DNA of 22,137 nucleotides from Clostridium sp. 28_12 (GTDB taxonomy: Bacteria; Bacillota; Clostridia; TANB77; CAG-508), in NCBI GenBank assembly GCA_001916055.1, contig MNRR01000037.1, positions 3,779 through 25,915 on the forward strand, written 5' to 3'. Each line of letters opens with the position of its first letter. Positions within the stretch are counted from its first letter, which is position 1. The notes under the pieces are model-generated. The model saw only the letters and a program-made list of their open reading frames with translations. It was not told the DNA's origin and searched no databases. This document shows, one piece after another, positions 1-6,099 of this stretch. The translations under genes were made by a program, and so were the position numbers.

Positions 1-166
1 AATCCAAAAAAGACAAGGACTACAAATTTGTTGCCCAGAAGAAATCGCATTTGATAAAGGTTGGATAAATAATGAGCAATTATTAAAATTAGCACAAAAG
101 TACATGAAAACAGACTATGGAAAATATTTAAAAGATGTAGCAGAAGATGTTTTTGGGGAAGAATAG
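1..166 (+). CDS. rfbA: Glucose-1-phosphate thymidylyltransferase, C-terminal end (partial)
   Basis: This is the last 54 codons of a gene that enters from the left edge; the frame begins at base 2 and stops with TAG at 164-166. The residues include GLQICCPEEIAF followed by KGWINNEQLLKLA and a tail ending DVFGEE. This pattern matches the C-terminus of RfbA/RmlA enzymes, which make dTDP-glucose from glucose-1-phosphate and dTTP, the first step of dTDP-L-rhamnose synthesis. The identification is supported by the next two genes, rfbC and rfbB, which are later steps of the same pathway, with rfbC starting 15 nt downstream. The catalytic N-terminal part lies outside the window, so integrity cannot be judged. 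Confidence 0.85.
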   Translation, partial: IQKRQGLQICCPEEIAFDKGWINNEQLLKLAQKYMKTDYGKYLKDVAEDVFGEE

Positions 167-181
167 AAAGGATGAAAAAAG

Positions 182-760
182 ATGGGAAAATTTAAAAGAA
201 TTGACACATCAATAGATGGTGTATGTATAGTAGAACCAACAGTTTTTGGAGACAATAGAGGATACTTCATGGAAACATATAGTAAAGCAGATTTTGAAGA
301 AATAGGATTAAATTATGACTTTGTCCAAGACAATCAATCAAAATCCAAGAAAGGAGTCTTAAGAGGATTACATTTTCAAAAAGAAAACACACAAGCAAAA
401 CTAGTAAGATGCATCAAAGGCGAAGTATTTGATGTAGCAGTAGACTTAAGACCAGGTAGCAAAACATATGGCAAATGGGAAGGAGTTATATTAACAGAAG
501 AAAATAAAAAAATGTTTATGATTCCCAAAGGATTTGCACATGGATTTTTAGTATTATCAGATGAAGCCGAATTTGCATATAAATGTGATGATATATATAA
601 TCACGAAGCAGAAGGCGGATTAAAATTTGATGACCCAGATGTTGCAATAGAATGGCCAATGAGAGATTTAAAACCAGAAGATTTATTAACATCTGAAAAA
701 GATGCTAAATGGCCATCTTTAAAAGAATTAAAAGAAACAGACTTATTTAAAAATTTATAA
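182..760 (+). CDS. rfbC: dTDP-4-dehydrorhamnose 3,5-epimerase
   Basis: The 192-residue product has the length and motifs of RmlC/RfbC, a cytoplasmic cupin that epimerises C3 and C5 of dTDP-4-keto-6-deoxyglucose in dTDP-L-rhamnose synthesis. Visible motifs are RGYFMETY near residues 26-33, GVLRGLHFQ at 58-66 with the catalytic His at 64, PKGFAHGF at 115-122 with a second His at 120, and Tyr133 at the position of the catalytic acid. The start is ATG 182, preceded by a GAAAGGATG Shine-Dalgarno stretch around 166-174. It lies 15 nt after rfbA and is evidently in the same operon. It is separated from rfbB by 84 nt that contain a tandem repeat, which is unusual spacing for this operon. Confidence 0.95.
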   Translation: MGKFKRIDTSIDGVCIVEPTVFGDNRGYFMETYSKADFEEIGLNYDFVQDNQSKSKKGVLRGLHFQKENTQAKLVRCIKGEVFDVAVDLRPGSKTYGKWEGVILTEENKKMFMIPKGFAHGFLVLSDEAEFAYKCDDIYNHEAEGGLKFDDPDVAIEWPMRDLKPEDLLTSEKDAKWPSLKELKETDLFKNL

Positions 761-827
761 TTGCACCGAAAAAAAGCGATCTCACGTGTGCAAAATTGCA
801 CCGAAAAAAAGCGATCTCACGTGTGCA
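761..827. repeat. Exact tandem 32-bp repeat between rfbC and rfbB
   Basis: Two identical 32-bp units lie at 761-792 and 796-827, separated by AAA (period 35). Each begins TTGCACCGAAAAAAAGCG and ends CTCACGTGTGCA. Within a unit the ends are complementary (TTGCAC at 761-766 can pair with GTGCAA at 788-793), and each unit contains the palindrome CACGTG (783-788 and 818-823). The units are more GC-rich than the surrounding operon, do not recur elsewhere in the window, and fill almost the whole space between the rfbC stop and the rfbB ribosome binding site. Function is unknown; a transcript-level hairpin pair, a protein-binding site or a recent local duplication are all possible. Confidence 0.95.
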
Positions 828-844
828 GATAGGAGAAATGAAAA

Positions 845-1810
845 ATGAAAAATATAATGGTAACAGGAGCAGCAGGATTTATAGGAGCAAACTTTGCAGA
901 ATATTTTGTGAATAAACATCCTGATTATAATATAATAGTAGTAGATAAATTAACATATGCTGGAAACCTAGCAAATTTAGATAAAGTAAAAGATAAAATT
1001 ACATTTGTACAAGCTGATATATGTGATTTTGAAAAAATGCAAGAAGTATTTGAAAAATATCAAATAAATGGTGTAATTCACTTTGCAGCTGAATCACATG
1101 TAGATAATAGTATAAAAACACCATTTGTATTTACAAAAACAAATGTGTTAGGAACACATACACTATTAGAAACAGCAAGAAGAACATGGGGAGAAGGTTC
1201 AGAAAACAAATTTGTACATATTTCGACAGATGAAGTGTATGGTGCATTAGGAGAAGAAGGATATTTCACTGAAACATCTCCAATTCAACCAAGTAGTCCA
1301 TATTCAGCATCAAAAGCAAGTTCTGATTTAGTTGCATTAGCATATCATACAACATATAAAATGAATGTAACAGTAACAAACTGTTCAAATAACTATGGAC
1401 CATATCAACATAATGAAAAACTAATACCTCATATGATTAAATTAGCTCTAAATAATGAGAAATTACCTGTATATGGAGAAGGAAAGAATATAAGAGATTG
1501 GTTATACGTAGAAGACCATTGTAAAGCAATAGATATGGTATTCCATAATGGTAAAGCAGGAGAAAGATATAACATAGGTGGACATAATGAAAAAAGAAAT
1601 ATAGAAATTGTTAAACTTATATTACAACGTTTAGGAAAATCAGAAGATTTAATTGAACATGTTGATGATAGAAAAGGACATGACTATAGATATGCAATAG
1701 ATCCAACAAAAATTAAAACAGAATTAGGATGGGAGCCAGAAACAAAATTCGAAGATGGAATTGTAAAAACAATTGATTGGTATTTAGCAAATCCAGATTG
1801 GTTAAAATAA
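845..1810 (+). CDS. rfbB: dTDP-glucose 4,6-dehydratase
   Basis: The 321-residue protein is an extended short-chain dehydrogenase/reductase of the RmlB/RfbB type, converting dTDP-glucose to dTDP-4-keto-6-deoxyglucose with bound NAD. The Rossmann motif TGAAGFIG is at residues 7-14, the dehydratase signature STDEVYG at 127-133 supplies the Thr-Asp-Glu catalytic set (128-130), and YSASK at 153-157 supplies the active-site Tyr and Lys. NNYGPYQ and the NIGG segment near the C-terminus are also typical. Start ATG 845 follows AGGAG at 831-835. Gene order here is rfbA-rfbC-rfbB; no rfbD is seen, so it is presumably upstream or elsewhere. A stem-loop follows the stop. Confidence 0.95.
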   Translation: MKNIMVTGAAGFIGANFAEYFVNKHPDYNIIVVDKLTYAGNLANLDKVKDKITFVQADICDFEKMQEVFEKYQINGVIHFAAESHVDNSIKTPFVFTKTNVLGTHTLLETARRTWGEGSENKFVHISTDEVYGALGEEGYFTETSPIQPSSPYSASKASSDLVALAYHTTYKMNVTVTNCSNNYGPYQHNEKLIPHMIKLALNNEKLPVYGEGKNIRDWLYVEDHCKAIDMVFHNGKAGERYNIGGHNEKRNIEIVKLILQRLGKSEDLIEHVDDRKGHDYRYAIDPTKIKTELGWEPETKFEDGIVKTIDWYLANPDWLK

Positions 1811-1825
1811 TTTTAGCAATACTTA

Positions 1826-1851
1826 AAGACCGTGAATCTCACGGTCTTCTG
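1826..1851 (+). terminator. Hairpin after rfbB, probable terminator
   Basis: A perfect 9-bp stem, AGACCGTGA at 1827-1835 and TCACGGTCT at 1839-1847 with a 3-base loop, starts 16 nt after the rfbB stop. The T-rich tail is short (TTCT), so termination may be partial. A GTG inside this stem could open the yqeK reading frame further upstream, but a start inside the hairpin is unlikely. Confidence 0.65.
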
Positions 1852-1870
1852 TATTAAGGAAGGTAAAGAA

Positions 1871-2440
1871 ATGGAAAATATAGAAAAAATTAAAAAAGAT
1901 TTAAAACAAGTACTATCAGAAAGAAGATATGAACATTCAATAGGTGTAATGAATATGGCAGAAGAGTTAGCTAAGATATATAAAGTTGATATGGAAACAG
2001 CTAAAATTGCAGGATTACTTCATGATAATGCCAAAGAAATGACAAAAGAAGAAATGCTTAAATATGTAGAAGAAAACAATATAGAAATAACTGAATTTGA
2101 AAAACTAAATGTCCCTATTTTACATGAAAAAATAGGCGCAGATATAGCTAAAAAGAAATATGGAGTTAGTGAGCAAATTGCAAAAGCCATAGAATATCAT
2201 ACAACTACAAGTCCTAAAATGGATACACTAGCTAAAATAATATATGTTTCAGATAAAGTAGAATTAACAAGAAAATCAGAAAAGTTTGATATTGAATCAG
2301 AAAGAAAATTGGCAACAATAGATCTAGATAAAGCTGTATTACTTATAATAAATAATACTACAAAATATTTAATAGATAATAATAAAATGATTGCTACTGA
2401 AAGTATAGAAACTAGAAATAAGTTGTTGGATAGAATATAA
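1871..2440 (+). CDS. yqeK: HD-domain bis(5'-nucleosyl)-tetraphosphatase YqeK
   Basis: The 189-residue product matches the YqeK family, symmetrical diadenosine tetraphosphate hydrolases with an HD fold. Metal-ligand motifs are visible: RRYEHSIGV with His22, GLLHDNAKE with His51-Asp52, ILHEKIGA with His85, IEYHTT with His110, and IIYVSDKVE with Asp128. I chose ATG 1871 because AGGAAGG at 1857-1863 sits at ideal distance, whereas the in-frame GTG at 1832 lies inside the preceding hairpin. In many Firmicutes yqeK sits beside nadD and rsfS; here it is followed by rsmE instead. Function is from family knowledge; the protein looks complete. Confidence 0.88.
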   Translation: MENIEKIKKDLKQVLSERRYEHSIGVMNMAEELAKIYKVDMETAKIAGLLHDNAKEMTKEEMLKYVEENNIEITEFEKLNVPILHEKIGADIAKKKYGVSEQIAKAIEYHTTTSPKMDTLAKIIYVSDKVELTRKSEKFDIESERKLATIDLDKAVLLIINNTTKYLIDNNKMIATESIETRNKLLDRI

Positions 2441-2459
2441 AAATAATATAAATGAGATA

Positions 2460-2488
2460 TTGCTAAAGAACAAAAAAAGTAATATAAT
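2460..2488 (+). promoter_or_regulatory. Candidate sigma-A promoter before rsmE
   Basis: TTGCTA at 2460-2465 and TATAAT at 2483-2488 are separated by 17 nt, just upstream of the rsmE ribosome binding site (AAAGGAG at 2498-2504). The -10 is perfect and the -35 is partial. In DNA this AT-rich, chance matches are common. Confidence 0.35.
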
Positions 2489-2510
2489 AAATACATTAAA
2501 GGAGAAAAAC

Positions 2511-2822
2511 ATGCCAAGATTTTTTGTAAAAAAGGAACAAGTAAAAAAAACAACAATAGAAATATTAGGAGAAGATATCAAACATATAAAAAATGTACTT
2601 AGAAAGCAAATTGGTGAAGACATTGAAATATGCGATAAAGATACTAAGAAATCATATATATGTGAAATTGAGAAAATAGAAGAAAAAAGTATTTTAACTA
2701 AAATTATAGAAGAATTGCAAAGTAATGATAATAAAATAGAAGTTGATATATATCAAGGGCTACCAAAAGCAGAAAAAATGGAATTAATAATACAAAAATC
2801 AGTAGAATTAGGATTCCAGTAG
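2511..2822 (+). pseudogene. rsmE: 16S rRNA (uracil-1498-N3)-methyltransferase, N-terminal fragment
   Basis: This 103-residue fragment is the N-terminal half of RsmE, which methylates U1498 of 16S rRNA. It has MPRFFV at the start, the PUA-like domain with EDIKHIKNVLR at about 18-28, and the start of the SPOUT domain with IYQGLPKAEKME and the helix ending KSVELG. After VELG the frame reads Phe-Gln-TAG (2820-2822). In the next frame the expected continuation IPVEMKRCVVK begins at 2813. The family has about five residues between that Gly and the Pro; here only 2 nt remain, so about 13 nt are missing. ATG 2511 is preferred over TTG 2460 because of the AAAGGAG site and the family start. Confidence 0.8.
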
Positions 2823-2824
2823 AA

Positions 2825-3250
2825 ATGAAGAGATGTGTAGTAAAAATAGCATCTAAAGATGAAATGAAAAAAATAACTAGATGGCAAAAAATTGCAGAAA
2901 GCGCTGCAAAACAAAGCGGAAGAGATACAATACCTGAAATTAAAAATATAGTTAATGTAGAAAAAATTGCACAATTAATTAATAAATATGATAGTGTACT
3001 AGTAGCATATGAAAATGAAAAAGAAAATACAATAAAGCAAGAACTTCTAAAATTAAAGCAATACAAAAAAACAGAACAAAAAATCAAAATAGGAGTAGTA
3101 ATAGGACCAGAAGGCGGACTAGAAGAAAAGGATGTTGAATTATTAAAACAAAAAGGTGCAAAGATAGTAACACTTGGCAATAGAATTTTAAGAACAGAAA
3201 CTGTGGCACTTAATATACTTAGTGTGATTACCTATGAATTAGAACAATGA
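2825..3250 (+). pseudogene. rsmE: 16S rRNA (uracil-1498-N3)-methyltransferase, C-terminal fragment
   Basis: This 141-residue piece continues RsmE from MKRCVVK to the end. It keeps the helix RWQKIAESAAKQSGR and the SPOUT trefoil-knot motifs that bind S-adenosylmethionine: VVIGPEGGL near residues 93-101, then LGNRILRTETVA near 117-128 and the final NILSVITYELE. Nothing in this half looks damaged. The ATG at 2825 is 2 nt after the upstream TAG, so it could be translated by re-initiation and pair with the N-terminal fragment. More simply, the gene is inactivated by the roughly 13-nt deletion, or the deletion is an assembly error. The membrane-protein gene that follows starts 16 nt later. Confidence 0.8.
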
Positions 3251-3266
3251 CAAGGAGATAAATAAG

Positions 3267-3746
3267 ATGGAAAAAATAAAAAAAATATTAACAAATAAGT
3301 TATTTGTTAATTTAGTATGTGGACTTATAACAATGGGGTATTTTATATTATTTAGTAAGCAATATTCAAAACTAGATGCATATGAACTAGAAGATTATTT
3401 GCATTTATCAAGCTTAGTTTTTTTAGTAATATCAATAGTATTTATGGAAATTTCTTATAGAAATGGAAAAGAATTAATTTTTATTAATGGTATAGAATTT
3501 CTCATAATAGCAATTTTTGTATTATTAACACAACATATGATATATGTATCAGGAAGTAATATAGAAATATATTCATTGACAGGAGCAAACATAATTGGGG
3601 TATATTACATATTAAAATCAGCAATTCTTTACACAAAAATACAACAAGACAAATTAAATAGTTTGAGTGATATAAAGGAAATAGTGAAAGATGAACCAAA
3701 AAAAATAATACCAAGAAGAAAAAATAAAAAAGAAGAAGGAAAATAG
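3267..3746 (+). CDS. Hypothetical multi-pass membrane protein
   Basis: I do not recognise this 159-residue protein. Four hydrophobic segments can be seen at about residues 13-30, 46-62, 73-92 and 100-120, followed by a hydrophilic tail that is strongly basic at the end (RRKNKKEEGK). It has no signal peptide typical of secreted proteins and no recognisable catalytic motif. The start ATG 3267 follows AAGGAG at 3252-3257. It is 16 nt downstream of the rsmE stop and probably co-transcribed with yqeK and rsmE. Function unknown. Confidence 0.7.
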   Translation: MEKIKKILTNKLFVNLVCGLITMGYFILFSKQYSKLDAYELEDYLHLSSLVFLVISIVFMEISYRNGKELIFINGIEFLIIAIFVLLTQHMIYVSGSNIEIYSLTGANIIGVYYILKSAILYTKIQQDKLNSLSDIKEIVKDEPKKIIPRRKNKKEEGK

Positions 3747-3887
3747 AAGAGAAAAATGAAGAATTTTAAGCTTATCCACTAGACTTATTGACAAATATGT
3801 AGTAAAATTAAAAGGTAATATAAAAGACGTTTAAAAAACAGAAGAATTAAATAAATATTGAAAAATTATGCAGAAAGGATGGTAAAA

Positions 3888-4154
3888 ATGCAATTAGTAA
3901 ATATAGGATTTGGAAATATAATAGCTGCAAATAAAATAGTAGCAATTGTAAGTCCAGATTCAGCTCCTATAAAAAGAATGATACAAGAAGCAAAAGACGG
4001 AAAAACAGCAGTTGATGCTACATGTGGTAGAAGAACAAGGGCTGTATTAATAATGGATTCTGGACATATAATTTTATCTGCCGTACAGCCAGAGACTGTG
4101 GCAGGAAGAGTTGATAAAGATATTACGCCTGCACCAGTAGTTGCAGAAGAATAA
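3888..4154 (+). CDS. remA: RemA-family (DUF370) DNA-binding regulator
   Basis: The 88-residue protein closely fits the RemA family: VNIGFGN at 4-10, IVSPDSAPIKRMI at 20-32, ATCGRRTRAVLIMD at 44-57, and HIILSAVQPETVAGR at 60-74. In Bacillus subtilis RemA is a DNA-binding activator of biofilm matrix and osmoprotection genes. In Firmicutes it commonly lies beside gmk and rpoZ, as here. I place the start at ATG 3888, 9 nt after GAAAGG (3873-3878) and matching the family N-terminus, rather than at upstream in-frame TTG 3858 or ATG 3879. An acidic C-terminal tail ends PVVAEE. Confidence 0.92.
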   Translation: MQLVNIGFGNIIAANKIVAIVSPDSAPIKRMIQEAKDGKTAVDATCGRRTRAVLIMDSGHIILSAVQPETVAGRVDKDITPAPVVAEE

Positions 4155-4172
4155 AAATGGAGGTGATTAAAA

Positions 4173-4406
4173 ATGATGGTTAAACCAACAGTTCAAGAAT
4201 TATTAAAAAAAGCAAAAAATAGATATGAATTAGTAATAGCAACATCAAAAAGAGCTAGACAAATAGCAAGTGGAGCAGAAGTAAAAACAAAAGTTAAAGA
4301 AGAATCACCAGTTACGCTTGCAGCAAATGAAATTGCAGAAGGCGAAGTAGAAATCATTGAACCAGATGAAGCTAAAGAAGAAGCAATAGAAAGAGGAGAA
4401 GAATAG
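4173..4406 (+). CDS. rpoZ: DNA-directed RNA polymerase omega subunit
   Basis: This 77-residue protein has the short omega-subunit core: PTVQELLKKAKNRYELVIATSKRARQ at residues 5-30, with the usual Arg-Tyr-Glu-Leu and AxxRARQ pattern, followed by the helix ending at the conserved SPVTLAANEIAEGEVEI region (45-61) and an acidic tail. Omega stabilises the beta-prime subunit during RNA polymerase assembly. The ribosome binding site GGAGGTGAT at 4159-4167 is among the strongest in the window and supports ATG 4173. The gene follows remA by 18 nt and its stop codon overlaps the gmk start by one base, so the genes are translationally linked. Confidence 0.9.
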   Translation: MMVKPTVQELLKKAKNRYELVIATSKRARQIASGAEVKTKVKEESPVTLAANEIAEGEVEIIEPDEAKEEAIERGEE

Positions 4407-4978
4407 TGTTAGTAATATTATCAGGAGTATCTGGCGCAGGAAAAGATACAATAAAAAAAGAATTAATAAAAAGAATGCCTAATATAGTTACATTACCTTC
4501 ATTCACATCAAGAGATATGAGACTAGGCGAAGTAGAAGGAGACCATTATCATTTTATTAGTAAAGAAGAATTTGAAGAAAAAATCCGTAAAGGTGATTTT
4601 TATGAATATGACCTTCATCACGGTAATTATTATGGAACTTCAAGAGAACTTATGAGTAATAAAATTAAAGAAGGTAAAATAATAGTAAAAGATATAGAAG
4701 TAAATGGAACTGAAAATCTTTTAAAGATATTAGGAAATGATACAAGAATTGTAACTATCTTTTTAAAAGTAGAAAAAGAAGAATTAAAAAGACGTCTAAT
4801 TGAAAGAGGAGATAATATTCAAGACATTGAAGTTAGACTTGGTAGATTAGAATATGAAGAAGATAAAATCAAGCTTTATGATTATGTTATAAAAAATGAT
4901 GATTTTGAAAAAACTGTTCAAGTTATTATGACTATTATTGAAAATGAAAAAAGAATAGAAGAACAAAGTAGAATGTGA
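4406..4978 (+). CDS. gmk: Guanylate kinase
   Basis: The 190-residue product is a guanylate kinase, phosphorylating GMP to GDP with ATP. It has a P-loop GVSGAGKD at 7-14, the GMP-binding stretch TSRDMRLGE at 34-42 followed by the GDHYHF segment (45-50), and KDIEVNG near 95-101 in place of the common LDIDVQG. The lid and C-terminal RLGRLEYE segment is also present. The start is GTG 4406, which shares its G with the rpoZ TAG and is preceded by AGAGGAG (4391-4397). Gene order remA-rpoZ-gmk differs slightly from the remA-gmk-rpoZ order typical of Bacillus. The stop TGA lies inside a small hairpin. Confidence 0.88.
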   Translation: MLVILSGVSGAGKDTIKKELIKRMPNIVTLPSFTSRDMRLGEVEGDHYHFISKEEFEEKIRKGDFYEYDLHHGNYYGTSRELMSNKIKEGKIIVKDIEVNGTENLLKILGNDTRIVTIFLKVEKEELKRRLIERGDNIQDIEVRLGRLEYEEDKIKLYDYVIKNDDFEKTVQVIMTIIENEKRIEEQSRM

Positions 4979-4993
4979 GAAATATCTCATTTT
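4976..4993 (+). terminator. Small hairpin at the gmk stop
   Basis: TGAGA at 4976-4980 (including the stop codon) pairs with TCTCA at 4985-4989 around an AATA loop, followed by TTTT. It is short and probably a weak terminator of the remA-rpoZ-gmk unit. Confidence 0.4.
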
Positions 4994-5164
4994 ACTGTGT
5001 TTTTTATTGAAATATTACAAATGTTACAGAAATGTGTTTAAATTGTAATGATTTTGTAAAAAAAGTGCAATAAAAACTTAATATTTATATATAGTCTGCA
5101 TTGTTGTGTTTTGTGTCGATTTATGATATAAAATATATGTAATTTAAAAATAATGAAGGATATT

Positions 5165-5301
5165 ATGAAGATTAGAAAAATCAAGGCTTTGACTTTGGTG
5201 TTTGATGATGACTTTATTACCAATAATTGTCTATAAAATAAAATATAAAGAATAATAATTCATATATATCATCTGATTTTGAAATAGAAAATAATAGTTA
5301 A
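5165..5301 (+). pseudogene. Remnant of a small secreted protein (frameshifted signal peptide)
   Basis: The 463-nt gap between gmk and the ORF at 5442 holds no intact gene. ATG 5165, preceded by GAAGGA, reads MKIRKIKALTLVF and then hits a stop at 5234. A one-base frame change in the GTGTTTGATG stretch lets the reading continue as LMMTLLPIIV and YKIKYK, giving a Lys-rich start plus hydrophobic core like a signal peptide. A second shift near 5250 gives NNNSYISSDFEIENNS to a stop at 5301. This looks like the decayed start of a secreted protein, but AT-rich DNA can mimic hydrophobic stretches and I did not match it to a family. Confidence 0.3.
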
Positions 5302-5342
5302 AATAAAAAGTTGAAATTAAATAGTTGAAACTGTACTGTAAG

Positions 5343-5371
5343 TTGAAAAATTCGATAAAAAGTGGTATAAT
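5343..5371 (+). promoter_or_regulatory. Sigma-A promoter for the 53-residue ORF
   Basis: TTGAAA at 5343-5348 and TATAAT at 5366-5371 are separated by 17 nt, and TGG directly before the -10 forms an extended -10 element. It faces the ORF at 5442. The -10 is perfect and the spacing ideal, making this one of the best promoters in the window. Confidence 0.75.
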
Positions 5372-5380
5372 AGAATTAGA

Positions 5381-5396
5381 TTTACCAAAGGGTAAA
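5381..5396 (+). promoter_or_regulatory. Inverted repeat at the predicted transcript start
   Basis: TTTACC at 5381-5386 and GGTAAA at 5391-5396 flank AAAG. The repeat begins 9 nt after the -10 box, overlapping or just following the expected transcription start. It could be an operator or a 5'-end hairpin in the mRNA; the sequence does not decide between them. Confidence 0.45.
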
Positions 5397-5441
5397 TGCT
5401 AAAACAACAACAAATTCTGATTTTTCAGAGGAGGAAATGAC

Positions 5442-5603
5442 ATGATCGACACAAGACATTACACATTAATCGAAGCTAAGGGCTATGAAAGCAAGACAGA
5501 AGCATATGAACACATTCGGCTTTGGTACAGTGGATGGAACGGAGTTACAACATACTATGATTATGGACTCTGGTACATTGTACAGATTAATGCCCTGAAG
5601 TAA
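5442..5603 (+). CDS. Unknown 53-residue Tyr/Trp-rich protein
   Basis: The reading frame runs ATG 5442 to TAA 5601-5603, with AGAGGAGGAAATG just upstream supplying a strong ribosome binding site. The product begins MIDTRHYTLIEAKGYESK and is rich in aromatics: eight Tyr and three Trp in 53 residues, with WYSGWNG and YYDYGLWYIVQ stretches. There is no membrane segment or signal peptide, and I do not recognise a family. Base composition is clearly more GC-rich than its neighbours and the codons (CGG, CTC, GCC, CTG) are unlike those of flanking genes, suggesting acquisition from another genome. It has its own promoter and a downstream hairpin, so it is a self-contained unit. Confidence 0.65.
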   Translation: MIDTRHYTLIEAKGYESKTEAYEHIRLWYSGWNGVTTYYDYGLWYIVQINALK

Positions 5604-5622
5604 GAGAAAACAACAAGCGAAA

Positions 5623-5658
5623 GCAAAAGGAGGGTTGCGACTGCAATCCTCCTTTTGC
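5623..5658 (+). terminator. Long hairpin after the 53-residue ORF
   Basis: An almost perfect 16-bp stem (one G-T pair) joins GCAAAAGGAGGGTTGC at 5623-5638 to GCAATCCTCCTTTTGC at 5643-5658 around a 4-base loop. The 3' arm carries a TTTT run but no long T tail follows, so it may act as a terminator, an RNA end-protecting hairpin, or both. The 5' arm contains a Shine-Dalgarno-like AGGAGG that is sequestered by the stem. Confidence 0.7.
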
Positions 5659-5684
5659 ATGCATATAAATAAAAGGAAGAAAAA

Positions 5685-5960
5685 ATGGAAAATAGTAATA
5701 TTTCTTTAGAAGAAATACAAAAGAGTAATTTGATTATCAAAGCAATTTCAAGTTATTATACATCAAGAAGTGTAGGACAAAGGAACTTACAAATTTCACT
5801 TTTAGTATCTTTAATAGCAAATGGACACAATAAAAAAGCGGAACAATAAAAAAAAGACATCCAAAAAGAAATTGAAAGATTGAAAAGATTAGAAAATTCA
5901 AGTTCTGATAGTGAAGAAAAGAAAGAGGAAGATGAAAAAGAGGTTAATGAAATAGAGTAG
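5685..5960 (+). pseudogene. Small ORF interrupted by an in-frame TAA
   Basis: ATG 5685, preceded by AAAGGAAG, reads 54 residues beginning MENSNISLEEIQKSN and stops at TAA 5847-5849. The same frame continues open after the stop for 36 more codons to TAG 5958-5960. That part reads KKDIQKEIERLKRLE and then an acidic, Lys-rich tail (SSSDSEEKKEEDEKEV). The charged coiled-coil-like continuation looks like genuine protein and not noise. The simplest reading is a 91-residue gene with a point nonsense mutation (for example TAT or TAC to TAA); stop read-through is a less likely alternative. Function unknown. It begins the run of small ORFs before the surface protein at 6100. Confidence 0.5.
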
Positions 5961-5987
5961 AAAAGAATTGGTAAAGGGGATTGAAAA

Positions 5988-6074
5988 ATGAAATTTGATG
6001 TGAGAGATAAGTTATATATTAAAATATTTGGAGGTGTAAACGGAATATTAGCAAATATAATAAATATAGAATAG
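5988..6074 (+). CDS. Tiny ORF (28 residues) upstream of the surface protein
   Basis: ATG 5988 to TAG 6072-6074, with a good ribosome binding site (AAAGGGGA at 5973-5980). The product begins MKFDVRDKLYIKIFGGVNG and ends ANIINIE. It is mildly hydrophobic in its second half but too short for a confident membrane call. It sits 27 nt after the interrupted small ORF and 25 nt before the surface protein gene, consistent with one transcript. I do not recognise it. The well-placed ribosome site is the main reason to list it. Confidence 0.45.
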   Translation: MKFDVRDKLYIKIFGGVNGILANIINIE

Positions 6075-6099
6075 TAAAAATAAAAATTAGGAGGAAAAA

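Noticed and set aside
761..827. Two-unit CRISPR-like array
   Set aside because: The units are separated by only three bases (AAA), there are just two, and no cas genes are present.
1832..1870. Upstream GTG as the yqeK start
   Set aside because: It lies within the hairpin after rfbB and lacks a ribosome site; ATG 1871 has AGGAAGG at the right distance and fits the family.
3788..3821. TTGACA upstream of remA as a promoter
   Set aside because: The -35 is perfect, but the only -10-like sequences are 9 nt (TAAAAT) or 22 nt (TAATAT) away, neither of which is workable spacing.
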